A DNA stretch of 64,000 nucleotides, from positions 220,646 through 284,645 of the forward strand of contig NZ_JBHRRZ010000040.1 of assembly GCF_042643265.1 (NCBI RefSeq), in the 5' to 3' direction. This document shows, in pieces, positions 27,166 through 35,557 of this stretch (positions are counted from its first letter, which is position 1; each line of letters opens with the position of its first letter). The position numbers and the translations under genes are program-made. Source of the stretch: Virgibacillus_O sediminis (GTDB lineage: Bacteria > Bacillota > Bacilli > Bacillales > Amphibacillaceae). The notes under the pieces were generated by a model that worked only from the letters and a program-made list of their open reading frames with translations, did not search any database and was not told where the DNA came from.

Positions 27166-27360
27166 TTAATGATCATTTTCAACCTCAAGCATTTGCATTC
27201 TTAACTTCTCCAACTTTTCTTTTGACTTAATAATCTGAACTTGATCTTTTTCTTGAAGTGCGTCATATAATGTCACCAATTCATAATCAATTTCCATTTT
27301 AATAACTGGCAGTTTCTCTTCAGCTTCTTTCTTTCTCAGTGCCTCCATTACATATTTCAT
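27166..27360 (-). CDS. Small coiled-coil protein, YkzI-like
   Basis: A 64-residue charged helical protein (LRKKEAEEKLPVIKMEIDYELVTLYDAL...) without cysteine or membrane segment. By position between yktB and yktC relatives it corresponds to ykzI of B. subtilis; I recall a similar sequence but cannot confirm. The ATG at 27360 is 8 bases after GAGGG; the GTG at 27369 is too close to that site. Confidence 0.65.
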   Translation of the reverse strand: MKYVMEALRKKEAEEKLPVIKMEIDYELVTLYDALQEKDQVQIIKSKEKLEKLRMQMLEVENDH

Positions 27361-27573
27361 TGTCCACACCCTCTCGGAATACTTGTAATATGTTTATGAG
27401 ATGTTTGAAATTTTGGTTCAATAATTTTCTGAAAGCGGCTTAGTTATTTGTTAACATTCCCCAAAATGGGCTACTTTTAAACCTTGACAGGTATATTTCT
27501 TGACTTCACTACCCCTTTCCCTAATAATGATTACTATTAATTCAGGTTGAAGTTTTGAAAGGATGAACGCATT

Positions 27574-28194
27574 ATGACATTCAATGGATTTACCAAGGAA
27601 GACTTCGAAACTTTCTCCATCGAAGGCCTAGAAGAGCGAATGGAAGCAATCCAAACGAGAATTCAACCCAAATTTCAAGAAATTGGTAGTCATCTGGTCA
27701 GCTTTCTTTCAGCTGAATTGGGGAATGAAATGTTCCTTCATATTGCCAAGCATGCTAGAAGAACTGTCAACCCGCCTAATGATACGTGGTTAGCCATTGC
27801 CGACAATAAACGAGGGTATAAGAAACACCCTCATTTTCAGGTGGGGCTTTTTGATGATCATGTCTTTATTTGGCTGGCCTTAATTTATGAGCTTGACTAT
27901 AAGAAAGAAATTGCTGAGTCATATGTCAAAAGCTTTGACGAGCTGAAGCAATTGCCAAGTAATTATATGGTCTCTCTGGACCATACAAAAAGGGATGCCA
28001 TAAGCTTGGATAAGCTTCAGTTAAAAGATGTGGAACGCTTCCGTGATGTAAAAAAAGCAGAATTTCTTATTGGACAGCATCTTCCTGCAGGGGATCCCCG
28101 CTTAGCAGACGGTAAGAAATTCCTGGAAACTGTAGAAGCAACTTATGAAACGTTGATTCCATTCTATAGGCAAGCCCTTCAGGCAAAGAACTAA
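27574..28194 (+). CDS. yktB: YktB, UPF0637/DUF1054 protein
   Basis: A 206-residue soluble protein matching the DUF1054 family: GFTKEDFETFSIEGLEERM at the start, HTHARRTVNPPNDTW-like stretch (here KHARRTVNPPNDTWLAIA) at about 60-76, and GYKKHPHFQVGLFDDHVFIWLA. Function unknown. GAAAGGATG lies upstream of the ATG. It is divergent from the small gene at 27360. Confidence 0.92.
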   Translation: MTFNGFTKEDFETFSIEGLEERMEAIQTRIQPKFQEIGSHLVSFLSAELGNEMFLHIAKHARRTVNPPNDTWLAIADNKRGYKKHPHFQVGLFDDHVFIWLALIYELDYKKEIAESYVKSFDELKQLPSNYMVSLDHTKRDAISLDKLQLKDVERFRDVKKAEFLIGQHLPAGDPRLADGKKFLETVEATYETLIPFYRQALQAKN

Positions 28195-28213
28195 CGTTCC
28201 GGACATGAGAGCC

Positions 28214-28248
28214 AAAAAGGCAATGCCCTTAGCGGGCATTGCCTTTTT
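28214..28248. terminator. Bidirectional terminator yktB/yktA
   Basis: A 15-bp perfect stem (28214-28228 with 28234-28248) with A and T runs at its base, between convergent genes and reaching the yktA stop. Confidence 0.88.
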
Positions 28249-28513
28249 ACATGGAAATTACTGTCTTTTCAGATTCTCTTGCAGCTTTTACAACCTTGTA
28301 GCTTGCGTACCCTGACGCCTTCTCAAACTCGGCGAATAATGTTTTCTCTTCACTTTTGGAAGGCACGATCTCCTTGAAACGCCGATATAATACCAGAATA
28401 TACTGTCTCTTTGCTCCATTCTCATAAGCTTTCTCAATTACACTAAAGAAGTTGACTACATCGATAATTTCCTGCTTTGTCCATGTCTCATCCATCGGAT
28501 ATTGATAATCCAT
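28247..28513 (-). CDS. yktA: YktA, UPF0223 protein
   Basis: An 88-residue protein of the UPF0223 family, recognised by YQYPMDETWTKQEIIDVVNFF and KRQYILVLYRRFKEIVPSK. Function unknown. It starts 14 bases after the nitronate monooxygenase-like gene ends, in the same direction, so the two are probably cotranscribed. Confidence 0.92.
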   Translation of the reverse strand: MDYQYPMDETWTKQEIIDVVNFFSVIEKAYENGAKRQYILVLYRRFKEIVPSKSEEKTLFAEFEKASGYASYKVVKAARESEKTVISM

Positions 28514-28527
28514 TTAACTTCCCCCCG

Positions 28528-29484
28528 CTAATTCCATTTATTTCTAATTTCCTCCGCTTCATTAATTATGTCACTGATTAAAGTATGCACTGGCGGAAGA
28601 TCATGTATTCTTGCAGCGGATTGTCCAGCCCATCCAAATCCTTCGTGTTCCTTCCCTTTTATTATATAATTTTTGTTTGCTTCGCCACTTATGTAATCTT
28701 TTAATCTCTCATAACCGACATTTTGTTCCTCCAGCTGAAGAATTTTTCCTGTCCATTCATTTTTCAATGCCCTGGCAGGTGCCCCGATCGACCGCTTGAT
28801 TACAACTGTATCCTCTTCATCAGCTTCCAGTATGGCTTTCTTATATATTTCATGAGCGGCAAGGCATTCTTCGGTAGCAATGAAACGGGTTCCCATTTCT
28901 ATTCCTTCCGCACCGAGAGCCAAGGCCGCCATTAATCCTTTTCCGTCTACAATGCCTCCTGAAGCAATAACAGGGATGGAGACGTCATCACTAACCTGAG
29001 GAGTTAGAACGAAGGTACCCGTATCACTTCTCCCAAGATGGCCGCCACCTTCTTGCCCGACAACCATCACTGCATCTGCCCCAAGTTCTTCCGCCTTTAT
29101 TGCCTGACGGCGAGCAGCCACCAACACCAATGTCTTGATCGGTTCCCCCTTGACCATATCAAGAACACCTTTTGGATTTCCGCCTGTCACTGATATTGCC
29201 GGCACTTTTTCCTCTACCGCAACTTTGACCATTTCCTCGAATGGCCGCCCATGCTGACCAATGGCAAAATTCACTCCAAAAGGCTTATCCGTCATCTGTT
29301 TTACTCTTCGTATTTCCATTTTCAAGCTTTCAGGCCCAGGAAGACTCATTGCAGTAATCTGACCAAGCCCTCCTGCATTGGAGACCGCGGCTGCCAGGTC
29401 ACTATATGCTAGGTGGGCCAGACCTCCTTGAATAATTGGATAGTCGATCTCCAATAATTGTGTCACTCTCGTATTCCAATCCAC
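28528..29484 (-). CDS. Nitronate monooxygenase/FabK-like flavoprotein
   Basis: An FMN-dependent TIM-barrel enzyme of about 318 residues in the 2-nitropropane dioxygenase family, which also includes enoyl-ACP reductase FabK. Motifs are YPIIQGGLAHLAYSDLAAAVSNAGGLG at the N-terminus, VVGQEGGGHLGR (phosphate-binding) and IPVIASGGIVDGKGL. The GTG at 29484 is preferred: it lies 6 bases after GGGGGGA, and gives the usual start MDWNTRVTQLL. The upstream ATG at 29499 has no ribosome site. Which substrate it uses cannot be told from sequence. Confidence 0.85.
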   Translation of the reverse strand: MDWNTRVTQLLEIDYPIIQGGLAHLAYSDLAAAVSNAGGLGQITAMSLPGPESLKMEIRRVKQMTDKPFGVNFAIGQHGRPFEEMVKVAVEEKVPAISVTGGNPKGVLDMVKGEPIKTLVLVAARRQAIKAEELGADAVMVVGQEGGGHLGRSDTGTFVLTPQVSDDVSIPVIASGGIVDGKGLMAALALGAEGIEMGTRFIATEECLAAHEIYKKAILEADEEDTVVIKRSIGAPARALKNEWTGKILQLEEQNVGYERLKDYISGEANKNYIIKGKEHEGFGWAGQSAARIHDLPPVHTLISDIINEAEEIRNKWN

Positions 29485-29702
29485 GCAACATCCCCCCATT
29501 TAGACTGTCCTAGTCACATTCTATCAGCTTAATCCATAATCATTCTACCATTTAGTAACAGAAAATTTATTGATAAGTACCCCATCACTGAGTGTGTTCC
29601 GAAATGTGTTCATTATGTACTATTTATCTATCAATACATGTCAAATGTACGGTACATACGAAAGTTTCTTGGTACACTACTAAAAATGGGAGCCAAACTT
29701 AA

Positions 29703-29715
29703 TTGGCTCCCATTT
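29703..29715 (-). terminator. SR1 terminator, first arm (second arm 29685-29697)
   Basis: A 13-bp stem (AAATGGGAGCCAA with TTGGCTCCCATTT) around a 5-base loop, followed by further T residues on the minus strand. Confidence 0.85.
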
Positions 29716-29726
29716 CTGTACTATAA

Positions 29727-29831
29727 TTACTTTCCACTACAATTAGGACATGTTCCATAAAGGGTAGTTACCTTCTCTTCTTCGTAAGTATCAATAACTT
29801 CCTGACAATCCTGGCAGACGATTGTTCCCAT
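29727..29831 (-). CDS. sr1p: SR1P, GapA-binding small protein
   Basis: A 34-residue peptide beginning MGTIVCQDCQEVIDTYEEEK and ending with a second CxxC (CPNC). This is the SR1P family. In B. subtilis the peptide binds GapA and promotes its interaction with RNase J1, whose gene is also in this window at 41.6 kb. AAAGGAG lies 8 bases before the ATG. The second CxxC here suggests zinc binding (inference). Confidence 0.9.
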   Translation of the reverse strand: MGTIVCQDCQEVIDTYEEEKVTTLYGTCPNCSGK

Positions 29832-29871
29832 TTGGACCACTCCTTTAATTTATTTGTGTTATCTTAAGTAC

Positions 29872-29900
29872 ATTATAGTATGACATATTTAATTTTGCAA
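29872..29900 (-). promoter_or_regulatory. Sigma-A promoter of the SR1-like RNA
   Basis: On the minus strand: TTGCAA (29895-29900), a 17-base spacer, TATAAT (29872-29877). This is a near-consensus promoter directly upstream of the SR1P leader. Confidence 0.85.
29877..29887 (-). promoter_or_regulatory. CcpN operator inside the SR1 promoter
   Basis: The minus-strand sequence TATGTCATACT fits the published CcpN consensus TRTGHYATAYW at all 11 positions. It lies between -35 and -10 and overlaps the first base of the -10. A second site with one mismatch, TGTGCCATAAT, is at 29926-29936 upstream of the -35. CcpN represses sr1, gapB and pckA under glycolytic conditions in B. subtilis. The consensus is quoted from memory. 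Confidence 0.7.
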
Positions 29901-29937
29901 CCCCTTTCTTACATAATATTCATCAATTATGGCACAC

Positions 29938-29968
29938 AAAAAGAGTTTCCTATTTTCATAGGAAACTC
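29938..29968 (-). terminator. Terminator of the deacetylase lipoprotein gene
   Basis: An 11-bp stem (29958-29968 with 29943-29953) and a TTTTTG tail on the minus strand, 6 bases after the stop codon. Confidence 0.85.
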
Positions 29969-29973
29969 CTACA

Positions 29974-30855
29974 TTATTCATCTAGTTGTACTAAGCTAGG
30001 TTTAGCGACCTCATAGTCCTTCTCCCTCAGCCCTTGTACAATGCCTGCAAGCGCTTCTGCCGTCCACTTTCTGTCATGCATTAACAATGTAGCCCCGGGT
30101 TTCAGCAGGGAGTATGGTATATCAACTTCTGGCCCCTCTCCCGAAACCATTGCTGTTTTCAATTTCTCTGGATCTTTATAAGGCTCGAAATAATCGTATC
30201 CATAGGTCCAATTCATTACCAACATGTCCTCCCCTTCAGCAACCTGAGTGGAATAATCAGTGTTTTGGCCATGAGGTGCTCGGAAAAACCGGGGCCGTTC
30301 CCCTATAATCTCTTCCACACGGTCATTCAGACTGATAATTTCCTCCCGTTGTTCACTTTTTGGGAGCTCTGTTAAATTTGCATGATTATATGTGTGATTT
30401 CCTATGGAGAATCCCATCTCATGAATTTCCTTGAGCATTTCTTCTTCCTCTGGTGAATCCAAGAAATGCCCGTTGACAAAGAAAATAGCTTCAGCATCCA
30501 GCTCATTTAAAGTATGTGCCATTTCCACTGCATAAGTATCCGGTGCATCATCAATCGTTAGAAGTACCACTTCTTTTTTCACCCCTTCTTCCAGGGGGAC
30601 CAGCGACCAGGATTCCTCGTTTAGCTCATATTTGGGTTTAGTCGATTTCTCTTCTGTCTCCTTTTCCATTTCGCTTTCTTCCGTTTTATCACCTTGGGTC
30701 TCTATAACCCCCTTCTGTGTTTCTTCCTCTTTTAATTCCATCTGATTCTTCGCAGTTTCAGATTTCCTATCATGCTCACCATATGTTTCTTCCACTGTTC
30801 CGCAAGCAGCCAGCAGAACAGTTACCGATAAAAAGATTGCCCATTTCTTCCCCAT
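29974..30855 (-). CDS. Polysaccharide deacetylase lipoprotein
   Basis: A 293-residue secreted lipoprotein. The lipobox LLAAC is at about 14-18, followed by a long charged linker (about 20-85) and a NodB-type deacetylase domain. Catalytic motifs are TIDDAPD (motif 1, metal-binding Asp), HTYNHANL (motif 2, two His), RAPHG (motif 3) and LLMHD (motif 5). It should remove acetyl groups from peptidoglycan or another surface polysaccharide; the substrate is unknown. It is not part of the B. subtilis order at this place, where slp and speA stand. Confidence 0.9.
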   Translation of the reverse strand: MGKKWAIFLSVTVLLAACGTVEETYGEHDRKSETAKNQMELKEEETQKGVIETQGDKTEESEMEKETEEKSTKPKYELNEESWSLVPLEEGVKKEVVLLTIDDAPDTYAVEMAHTLNELDAEAIFFVNGHFLDSPEEEEMLKEIHEMGFSIGNHTYNHANLTELPKSEQREEIISLNDRVEEIIGERPRFFRAPHGQNTDYSTQVAEGEDMLVMNWTYGYDYFEPYKDPEKLKTAMVSGEGPEVDIPYSLLKPGATLLMHDRKWTAEALAGIVQGLREKDYEVAKPSLVQLDE

Positions 30856-31115
30856 AGATTATGCCCTTCCTCCCCATCTGTGTGACTTAAACTAATTCTA
30901 TGGCTGCACCCATAATTTTACAATTCCCTTAATTTTTCGACCTAAACGTTTAGATAGTGGAAGAGAGGGTAACTTACATACACCGAATTATTATCAACCA
31001 ATGGGCAATAGTAAGAATATCATTTCATGCTGACATTTTACTTGAAAAACAGGCTGATTTTTGGTTTACTACCTAAATGTGCCTTTATATCCAACTAGCA
31101 GAAAGGATGATGAAG

Positions 31116-32645
31116 TTGAAGAGTGTTACACCTGTGTTTTATATCTCAGCGGTAGTAGCTATTCTATTTATCATTTGGGGTATTATTCCTGAAAGTGTTC
31201 TCCCAAATGGAAATTTAGATAACGTCACCACTATTATTCAAGATTATATTGTAAATCAATTTGGCTGGTTCTACTTGCTTGCCGCTACAGCTTTTCTTGG
31301 ATTTGCCATCTACCTGATTTTCTCAAAATACGGTAATATTAAGTTAGGGCGGCCAAATGATAAACCTGAATATTCCTATATGACTTGGTTCGCTATGCTG
31401 TTCAGTGCCGGTATGGGGATCGGCCTTGTGTTTTGGGGTGCAGCCGAGCCTCTTTCCCACTTTCATACCCCACCATATGGGGAGCCACTGACAAATGATG
31501 CAGCAAAAACAGCAATGCAATACAGCTTCTTTCACTGGGGCCTCCATCCATGGGCCATTTATGCTACCCTGGCACTTGCGCTGGCTTACTTTAAATTCCG
31601 TAAGCAGTCGGCTGGGCTGGTAAGTTCTATTCTGGAACCTCTCTTTGGTGAAAAAGCAAAAGGGCCTCTGGGAACGCTTGTGGACTTTATTGTAGTATTC
31701 GCTACGATCTTTGGAGTTGCAACGTCTTTAGGCTTCGGAGCCATCCAAATCAGCGGAGGGATATCCTATCTGTTTGGTGTTGATTCTACCGTTGCATTAC
31801 AGCTGATTATCATTGCTATTGTCACTGTGTTATTCATGTTATCTACGATGACTGGACTAAATAGAGGGATAAAATACCTGAGTAATACCAATTTGGTATT
31901 GGCAATTAGTTTGATGCTCTTTCTCCTGTTTGCAGGACCAACTACCTTTATTATGAGTCTTTTTACAAATACGTTTGGCGGCTACATTCAAAACCTGCCT
32001 GAAATGAGTTTCCGCATGACACCATTCGATGAGGAAAATGCATCCTGGATCAATGGGTGGACAATTTTCTATTGGGCATGGTGGCTTGCTTGGGCACCGT
32101 TTGTCGGGACGTTCATTGCACGTGTCTCCCGTGGTCGGACTATCCGAGAATTTGTCCTTGGAGTTCTTCTCGTACCGACTATCTTTGGTGCCCTATGGTT
32201 CTCCGTATTCGGTGGAACTGCCATTAACCTAGAATATTTCTCAGGCATCGATATAATGAGTAGTATCAATGAAGTTGGGGAAGAAGTGGCCTTGTTTGCA
32301 GTATTAGAGCACATTCCATTGGGAGCAGTCATATCGGTAATCGCTATTCTGCTAATCTCAACATTTTTCATCACCTCTGCCGACTCAGCCACCTTTGTAC
32401 TGGGTATGCAGACAACTGGCGGAAGCCTTTACCCTCCGCAAACAGTGAAGTTTGTGTGGGGGATTATTCAATCCGGTGCTGCCGCTGTATTACTGTGGCA
32501 AGGCGGATTGGCAGCATTGCAGACAGCATCCATTATTGCTGCATTTCCATTTACCTTTATCATGATTTTAATCGTTTTTTCCTTAATCAAAGCACTGAGA
32601 GAGGAAAGACACGCCATCGATATGAAAAAACGCAAGAGAGAATAG
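31116..32645 (+). CDS. BCCT family betaine/choline/carnitine transporter
   Basis: A sodium- or proton-coupled importer of compatible solutes with 12 membrane helices and about 509 residues. The family signature is clear: MGIGLVFWGAAEPLSHF and the tryptophan-rich FYWAWWLAWAPFVGTFIARVSRGRTIREF. It is closest in style to OpuD/BetL glycine betaine carriers, but specificity cannot be read. Likely starts are TTG at 31116, 9 bases after AAAGG, or ATG at 31107/31110, which are very close to it. Length and context suggest a role in osmotic protection. Confidence 0.92.
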   Translation: MKSVTPVFYISAVVAILFIIWGIIPESVLPNGNLDNVTTIIQDYIVNQFGWFYLLAATAFLGFAIYLIFSKYGNIKLGRPNDKPEYSYMTWFAMLFSAGMGIGLVFWGAAEPLSHFHTPPYGEPLTNDAAKTAMQYSFFHWGLHPWAIYATLALALAYFKFRKQSAGLVSSILEPLFGEKAKGPLGTLVDFIVVFATIFGVATSLGFGAIQISGGISYLFGVDSTVALQLIIIAIVTVLFMLSTMTGLNRGIKYLSNTNLVLAISLMLFLLFAGPTTFIMSLFTNTFGGYIQNLPEMSFRMTPFDEENASWINGWTIFYWAWWLAWAPFVGTFIARVSRGRTIREFVLGVLLVPTIFGALWFSVFGGTAINLEYFSGIDIMSSINEVGEEVALFAVLEHIPLGAVISVIAILLISTFFITSADSATFVLGMQTTGGSLYPPQTVKFVWGIIQSGAAAVLLWQGGLAALQTASIIAAFPFTFIMILIVFSLIKALREERHAIDMKKRKRE

Positions 32646-32688
32646 AGAAAAATAAGCCGGTATTCCCTAACCGGGACTCCAATGTAAA

Positions 32689-32730
32689 AGCAGTCCAATT
32701 TCAGCTAAGAAATTGGACTGCTAATTTTAT
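32689..32730 (+). terminator. Terminator of the BCCT gene
   Basis: A perfect 14-bp stem (32689-32702 with 32709-32722), 6-base loop, tail AATTTT, 44 bases after the stop codon. Confidence 0.8.
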
Positions 32731-33446
32731 GGATAAAATGATGTGCCCTACTGCCTTCGGATAAAAGGAGATTAAAAACTCCATTCATGACCCTATCTCC
32801 CTATACTACAAATTCGCCACATATCCTACATGCAATCCTCCGTGCCTATAGCCTTTTTTACCTTTTTAACGTATAACTCTTCCCTTCTTATTAATTAAAG
32901 ATGGGATTTTAAAGAAAAAGCAATAGGAAAAGTAGAAAGTTAATGAATTCGCTTGACGGATTTGTCTTAAAGCATAAGTATCCCTCCCCCTCTCGTCTCA
33001 TCCAGCCATCTTGAAAACGTACACAAGTTTTGTGTGAAGCATGGGATTTACAGTACATGTAGAAGGGTTAGAAAAGTGTATTGACCAATTAATTTCCAAA
33101 TGCCCTCTAACAGTCAATTCTCACTTAATAAGACGATATAGATCAACCCCAATAGGTTGAATGCAACCATCCTGATGCAGTTTATATAGGCCCATTCGAA
33201 TGCTGCTTTTTCCAGTCATTTGCTGATCCTTTGAGCTCTTGCCTTCTAATTAGGATGCGAACTTCAACACTAGACCCTTAGATGCAAACCAGCTTGCTTT
33301 CTACCTTTCTTTACCTTTTTTACTTTTCGACACATTTCTTTTCAGTTATATAACAGTTCGGTAACATTGCTATATTTCGATCTTCTCTTTGTTATAATAA
33401 GTACAAGGTTAAGACAGGTTTCGCTATCAATGAATCCCAAAGGAAG
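32731..33446. other. Long gap with a possible gene remnant
   Basis: No intact gene is visible. On the minus strand (about 33220 to 33045) a short frame reads KAAFEWAYINCIRMVAFNLLGLIYIVLL-like residues with stops on both sides and no ribosome site, which may be the tail of a decayed gene, perhaps a transposase. The rest is AT-rich with no repeat noticed. Confidence 0.35.
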
Positions 33447-33827
33447 GTGAGCAGGATTAGAAGATTACTCTTCGTTACAGCCATTACCCTACTATTCTTT
33501 GCAACTGGCTGTCAAAGTCCAAAATCTGCAGTAGAGGTAATATCCTTTCAGCCCTCTGATTACGAGGTGCTATTCTATTCGAACAGCCCTGATGACGGCG
33601 CATTGGAAGATAAGTACAAAGATGCGATCATTGACTTAAAAGCGAAATACCCGGATCAATTCGAAAACATGAAAGCTTTCACTGAAGACATCAGCAATTT
33701 GAAGGTTTCCGGTTCCAAGGAGGGCCCTAACCTGCTTATTTTAAAAGATGGCGACACTGTTTCCCATCTAAACGGTGATCAACCCAAACAGGAAATATTA
33801 AACCACCTGGAATACACCTTGGAATAG
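33447..33827 (+). CDS. Small lipoprotein, thioredoxin-fold-like without cysteines
   Basis: A 126-residue protein. The lipobox FFATGC ends at residue 22. The mature part reads like a thioredoxin-type fold (EVLFYSNSPDDG, then a helix, YPDQFENMKAFTEDISN, and PNLLILKDGDTVSHLNGD), but the CxxC position is SPDDG, so no redox pair exists. Function unknown. The GTG at 33447 directly follows AAAGGAAG, an unusually short spacing, so the start is uncertain. Confidence 0.65.
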   Translation: MSRIRRLLFVTAITLLFFATGCQSPKSAVEVISFQPSDYEVLFYSNSPDDGALEDKYKDAIIDLKAKYPDQFENMKAFTEDISNLKVSGSKEGPNLLILKDGDTVSHLNGDQPKQEILNHLEYTLE

Positions 33828-33873
33828 TTGGCAGCCGCTTCAGTCTGCACTAGCAATAAAATGGAATATAAAT

Positions 33874-33936
33874 AATAGCAAGTAAAAACAGCTCAGTTAA
33901 TTGAAAAGGTATGAGTTGCTTTTACTTGCTATTTTC
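33874..33936 (+). terminator. Terminator of the lipoprotein gene
   Basis: A 14-bp stem (33874-33887 with 33920-33933) with a 32-base loop. The rest of the 319-base gap before pdhD holds no gene. Confidence 0.6.
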
Positions 33937-34098
33937 ATACTTATTGAGTTATACGGCGTCATACTATAAGGGATTTTCTGAAAGCTGACGCTCTTTGCGT
34001 ACTGGGAACCTAAAATAGTCCGTATGTATATTTCAACCTAACCTTCCCTGTGAAAGTCCGGAATACTATCAAAAAGAGCGCATATCCTATGAAATCTA

Positions 34099-34132
34099 AA
34101 AAAGAGAACTGTATATTTACAGTTCTCTTTTT
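34099..34132. terminator. Terminator of the pdhABCD operon
   Basis: A perfect 15-bp stem (34099-34113 with 34118-34132), loop TATT, with A and T runs at the base. It lies 15 bases past the pdhD stop. Confidence 0.9.
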
Positions 34133-34146
34133 GATTCGTTCTTTTC

Positions 34147-35553
34147 TTATAGCATATGAATAGGAGTACCCATAGCCACTTCTGCAGCCTCCATGGTAAT
34201 TTCACCCAAGGTAGGATGCGCATGAATGGTTAAGGCGATATCCTCAGCCGTCATACCAGCCTCAATAGCAAGCCCCAATTCAGAGATCATATCACTCGCA
34301 TTAGGACCGGCAATTTGAGCGCCGATAACCAGACCGTCATCTTTACGGGTAATGAGTTTCATAAACCCGTCGCTGTTATTCAGAGACAGGGCACGGCCAT
34401 TGGCAGCAAACGGGAATTTAGCTGCTTTCACATCATAGCCGGCTTCTTTTGCTTCACTTTCTGAATAGCCTACAGAAGCAAGTTCAGGGTCAGTGAACGC
34501 TACAAGAGGCATTCCGATATAGTCAATCTCCGACTTCTCTCCGCTGATAGCTTCGGCCGCTACTTTTCCTTCGTAGGAAGCTTTATGAGCAAGTGGAGCA
34601 CCTGCTACGATATCACCAATAGCATAGATGCCATCTTGGCTTGTACGCCCTTGTTTGTCGACTTTGATTAGACCCTTGTCATCTTTCTCAACGCCTGCCT
34701 GCTCGAGACCGATATCCTCTGTATTAGGACGGCGGCCCACAGTAACAAGTACATAATCTGCTTCAACTGTTTCTTCTTTGCCGTTAGCTTCGTAAGAGAC
34801 TTTTACGCCATTCTCCGACTCTTCCACACCTTTGGCCATTGCTTCGGTGATAATGCTTGCGCCTTTACTCTTAAGACGTTTCTTCACCAATTGTGTCATT
34901 TGCTTCTCAAAACCGCCAAGAATGTCTTTGGCACCTTCGAGAATGGTCACCTCTGTACCGAAGTTGGCATATGCAGAACCAAGCTCTGTACCGACATATC
35001 CTCCGCCGATGACGACCATTTTCTTCGGAATCTCTTTCAAGTTCAGTGCTCCGGTAGAGTCAAGTACCCGATCAGAGAATTTGAAGCTTGGGATTTCAAT
35101 TGGAGATGAACCTGTCGCAATGATACAGTTATTGAATTTATAGGTTTGAGAATTTTTCTCGTCCATAATCTTTACTGTTTTATTATCGACAAAGTATACT
35201 TCACCTTTTACAATATCCACTTTGTTTCCTTTCAAAAGCCCTTCTACTCCGGAAGTCAGCTTGTTGACGACACTGCCCTTCCACTCCTGGACTTTAGAAA
35301 AGTCAACAGATACATTTTCTGTAGTGATGCCAAGTTCCTCATTGCCGTGAGCATGTTCGGTCAGATGACCTGCTTGGATAAGTGCTTTCGAAGGGATACA
35401 GCCTACATTCAGACAGACTCCACCAAGAGCTCCCTTATCGACAATAGTCACTTTTTGCCCTAATTGGGCGGCACGGATGGCGGCAACATAACCGCCAGGA
35501 CCTGCCCCTACTACCAGTGTATCTACCTCAGTTGGGAAATCTCCTACTACCAT
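34147..35553 (-). CDS. pdhD: Dihydrolipoamide dehydrogenase (E3)
   Basis: Reoxidises dihydrolipoamide with NAD as the E3 component of pyruvate dehydrogenase, and probably of other 2-oxoacid dehydrogenases. The 468-residue protein has the FAD motif VVGAGPGGYVAA, the redox disulfide GGVCLNVGCIPSK (C47, C52), the NAD-binding GGGYVGTELG and the C-terminal HAHPTLGE catalytic His. GGAGGCG precedes the ATG; it starts 4 bases after pdhC. Confidence 0.98.
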   Translation of the reverse strand: MVVGDFPTEVDTLVVGAGPGGYVAAIRAAQLGQKVTIVDKGALGGVCLNVGCIPSKALIQAGHLTEHAHGNEELGITTENVSVDFSKVQEWKGSVVNKLTSGVEGLLKGNKVDIVKGEVYFVDNKTVKIMDEKNSQTYKFNNCIIATGSSPIEIPSFKFSDRVLDSTGALNLKEIPKKMVVIGGGYVGTELGSAYANFGTEVTILEGAKDILGGFEKQMTQLVKKRLKSKGASIITEAMAKGVEESENGVKVSYEANGKEETVEADYVLVTVGRRPNTEDIGLEQAGVEKDDKGLIKVDKQGRTSQDGIYAIGDIVAGAPLAHKASYEGKVAAEAISGEKSEIDYIGMPLVAFTDPELASVGYSESEAKEAGYDVKAAKFPFAANGRALSLNNSDGFMKLITRKDDGLVIGAQIAGPNASDMISELGLAIEAGMTAEDIALTIHAHPTLGEITMEAAEVAMGTPIHML

Positions 35554-35557
35554 AATT

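Larger units (their letters stand above)
29683..29866 (-). ncRNA. SR1-like dual-function RNA
   Basis: A transcript of about 185 nucleotides is predicted from the promoter at 29872-29900 to the terminator whose stem pairs 29703-29715 with 29685-29697. It contains the SR1P reading frame. The place, between pdhD and yktA, the size (about 205 nt in B. subtilis) and the encoded peptide all match SR1, the B. subtilis RNA that pairs with ahrC mRNA and encodes a GapA-binding peptide. Whether the 3' half still pairs with ahrC cannot be tested here because ahrC is outside the window. Confidence 0.75.
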
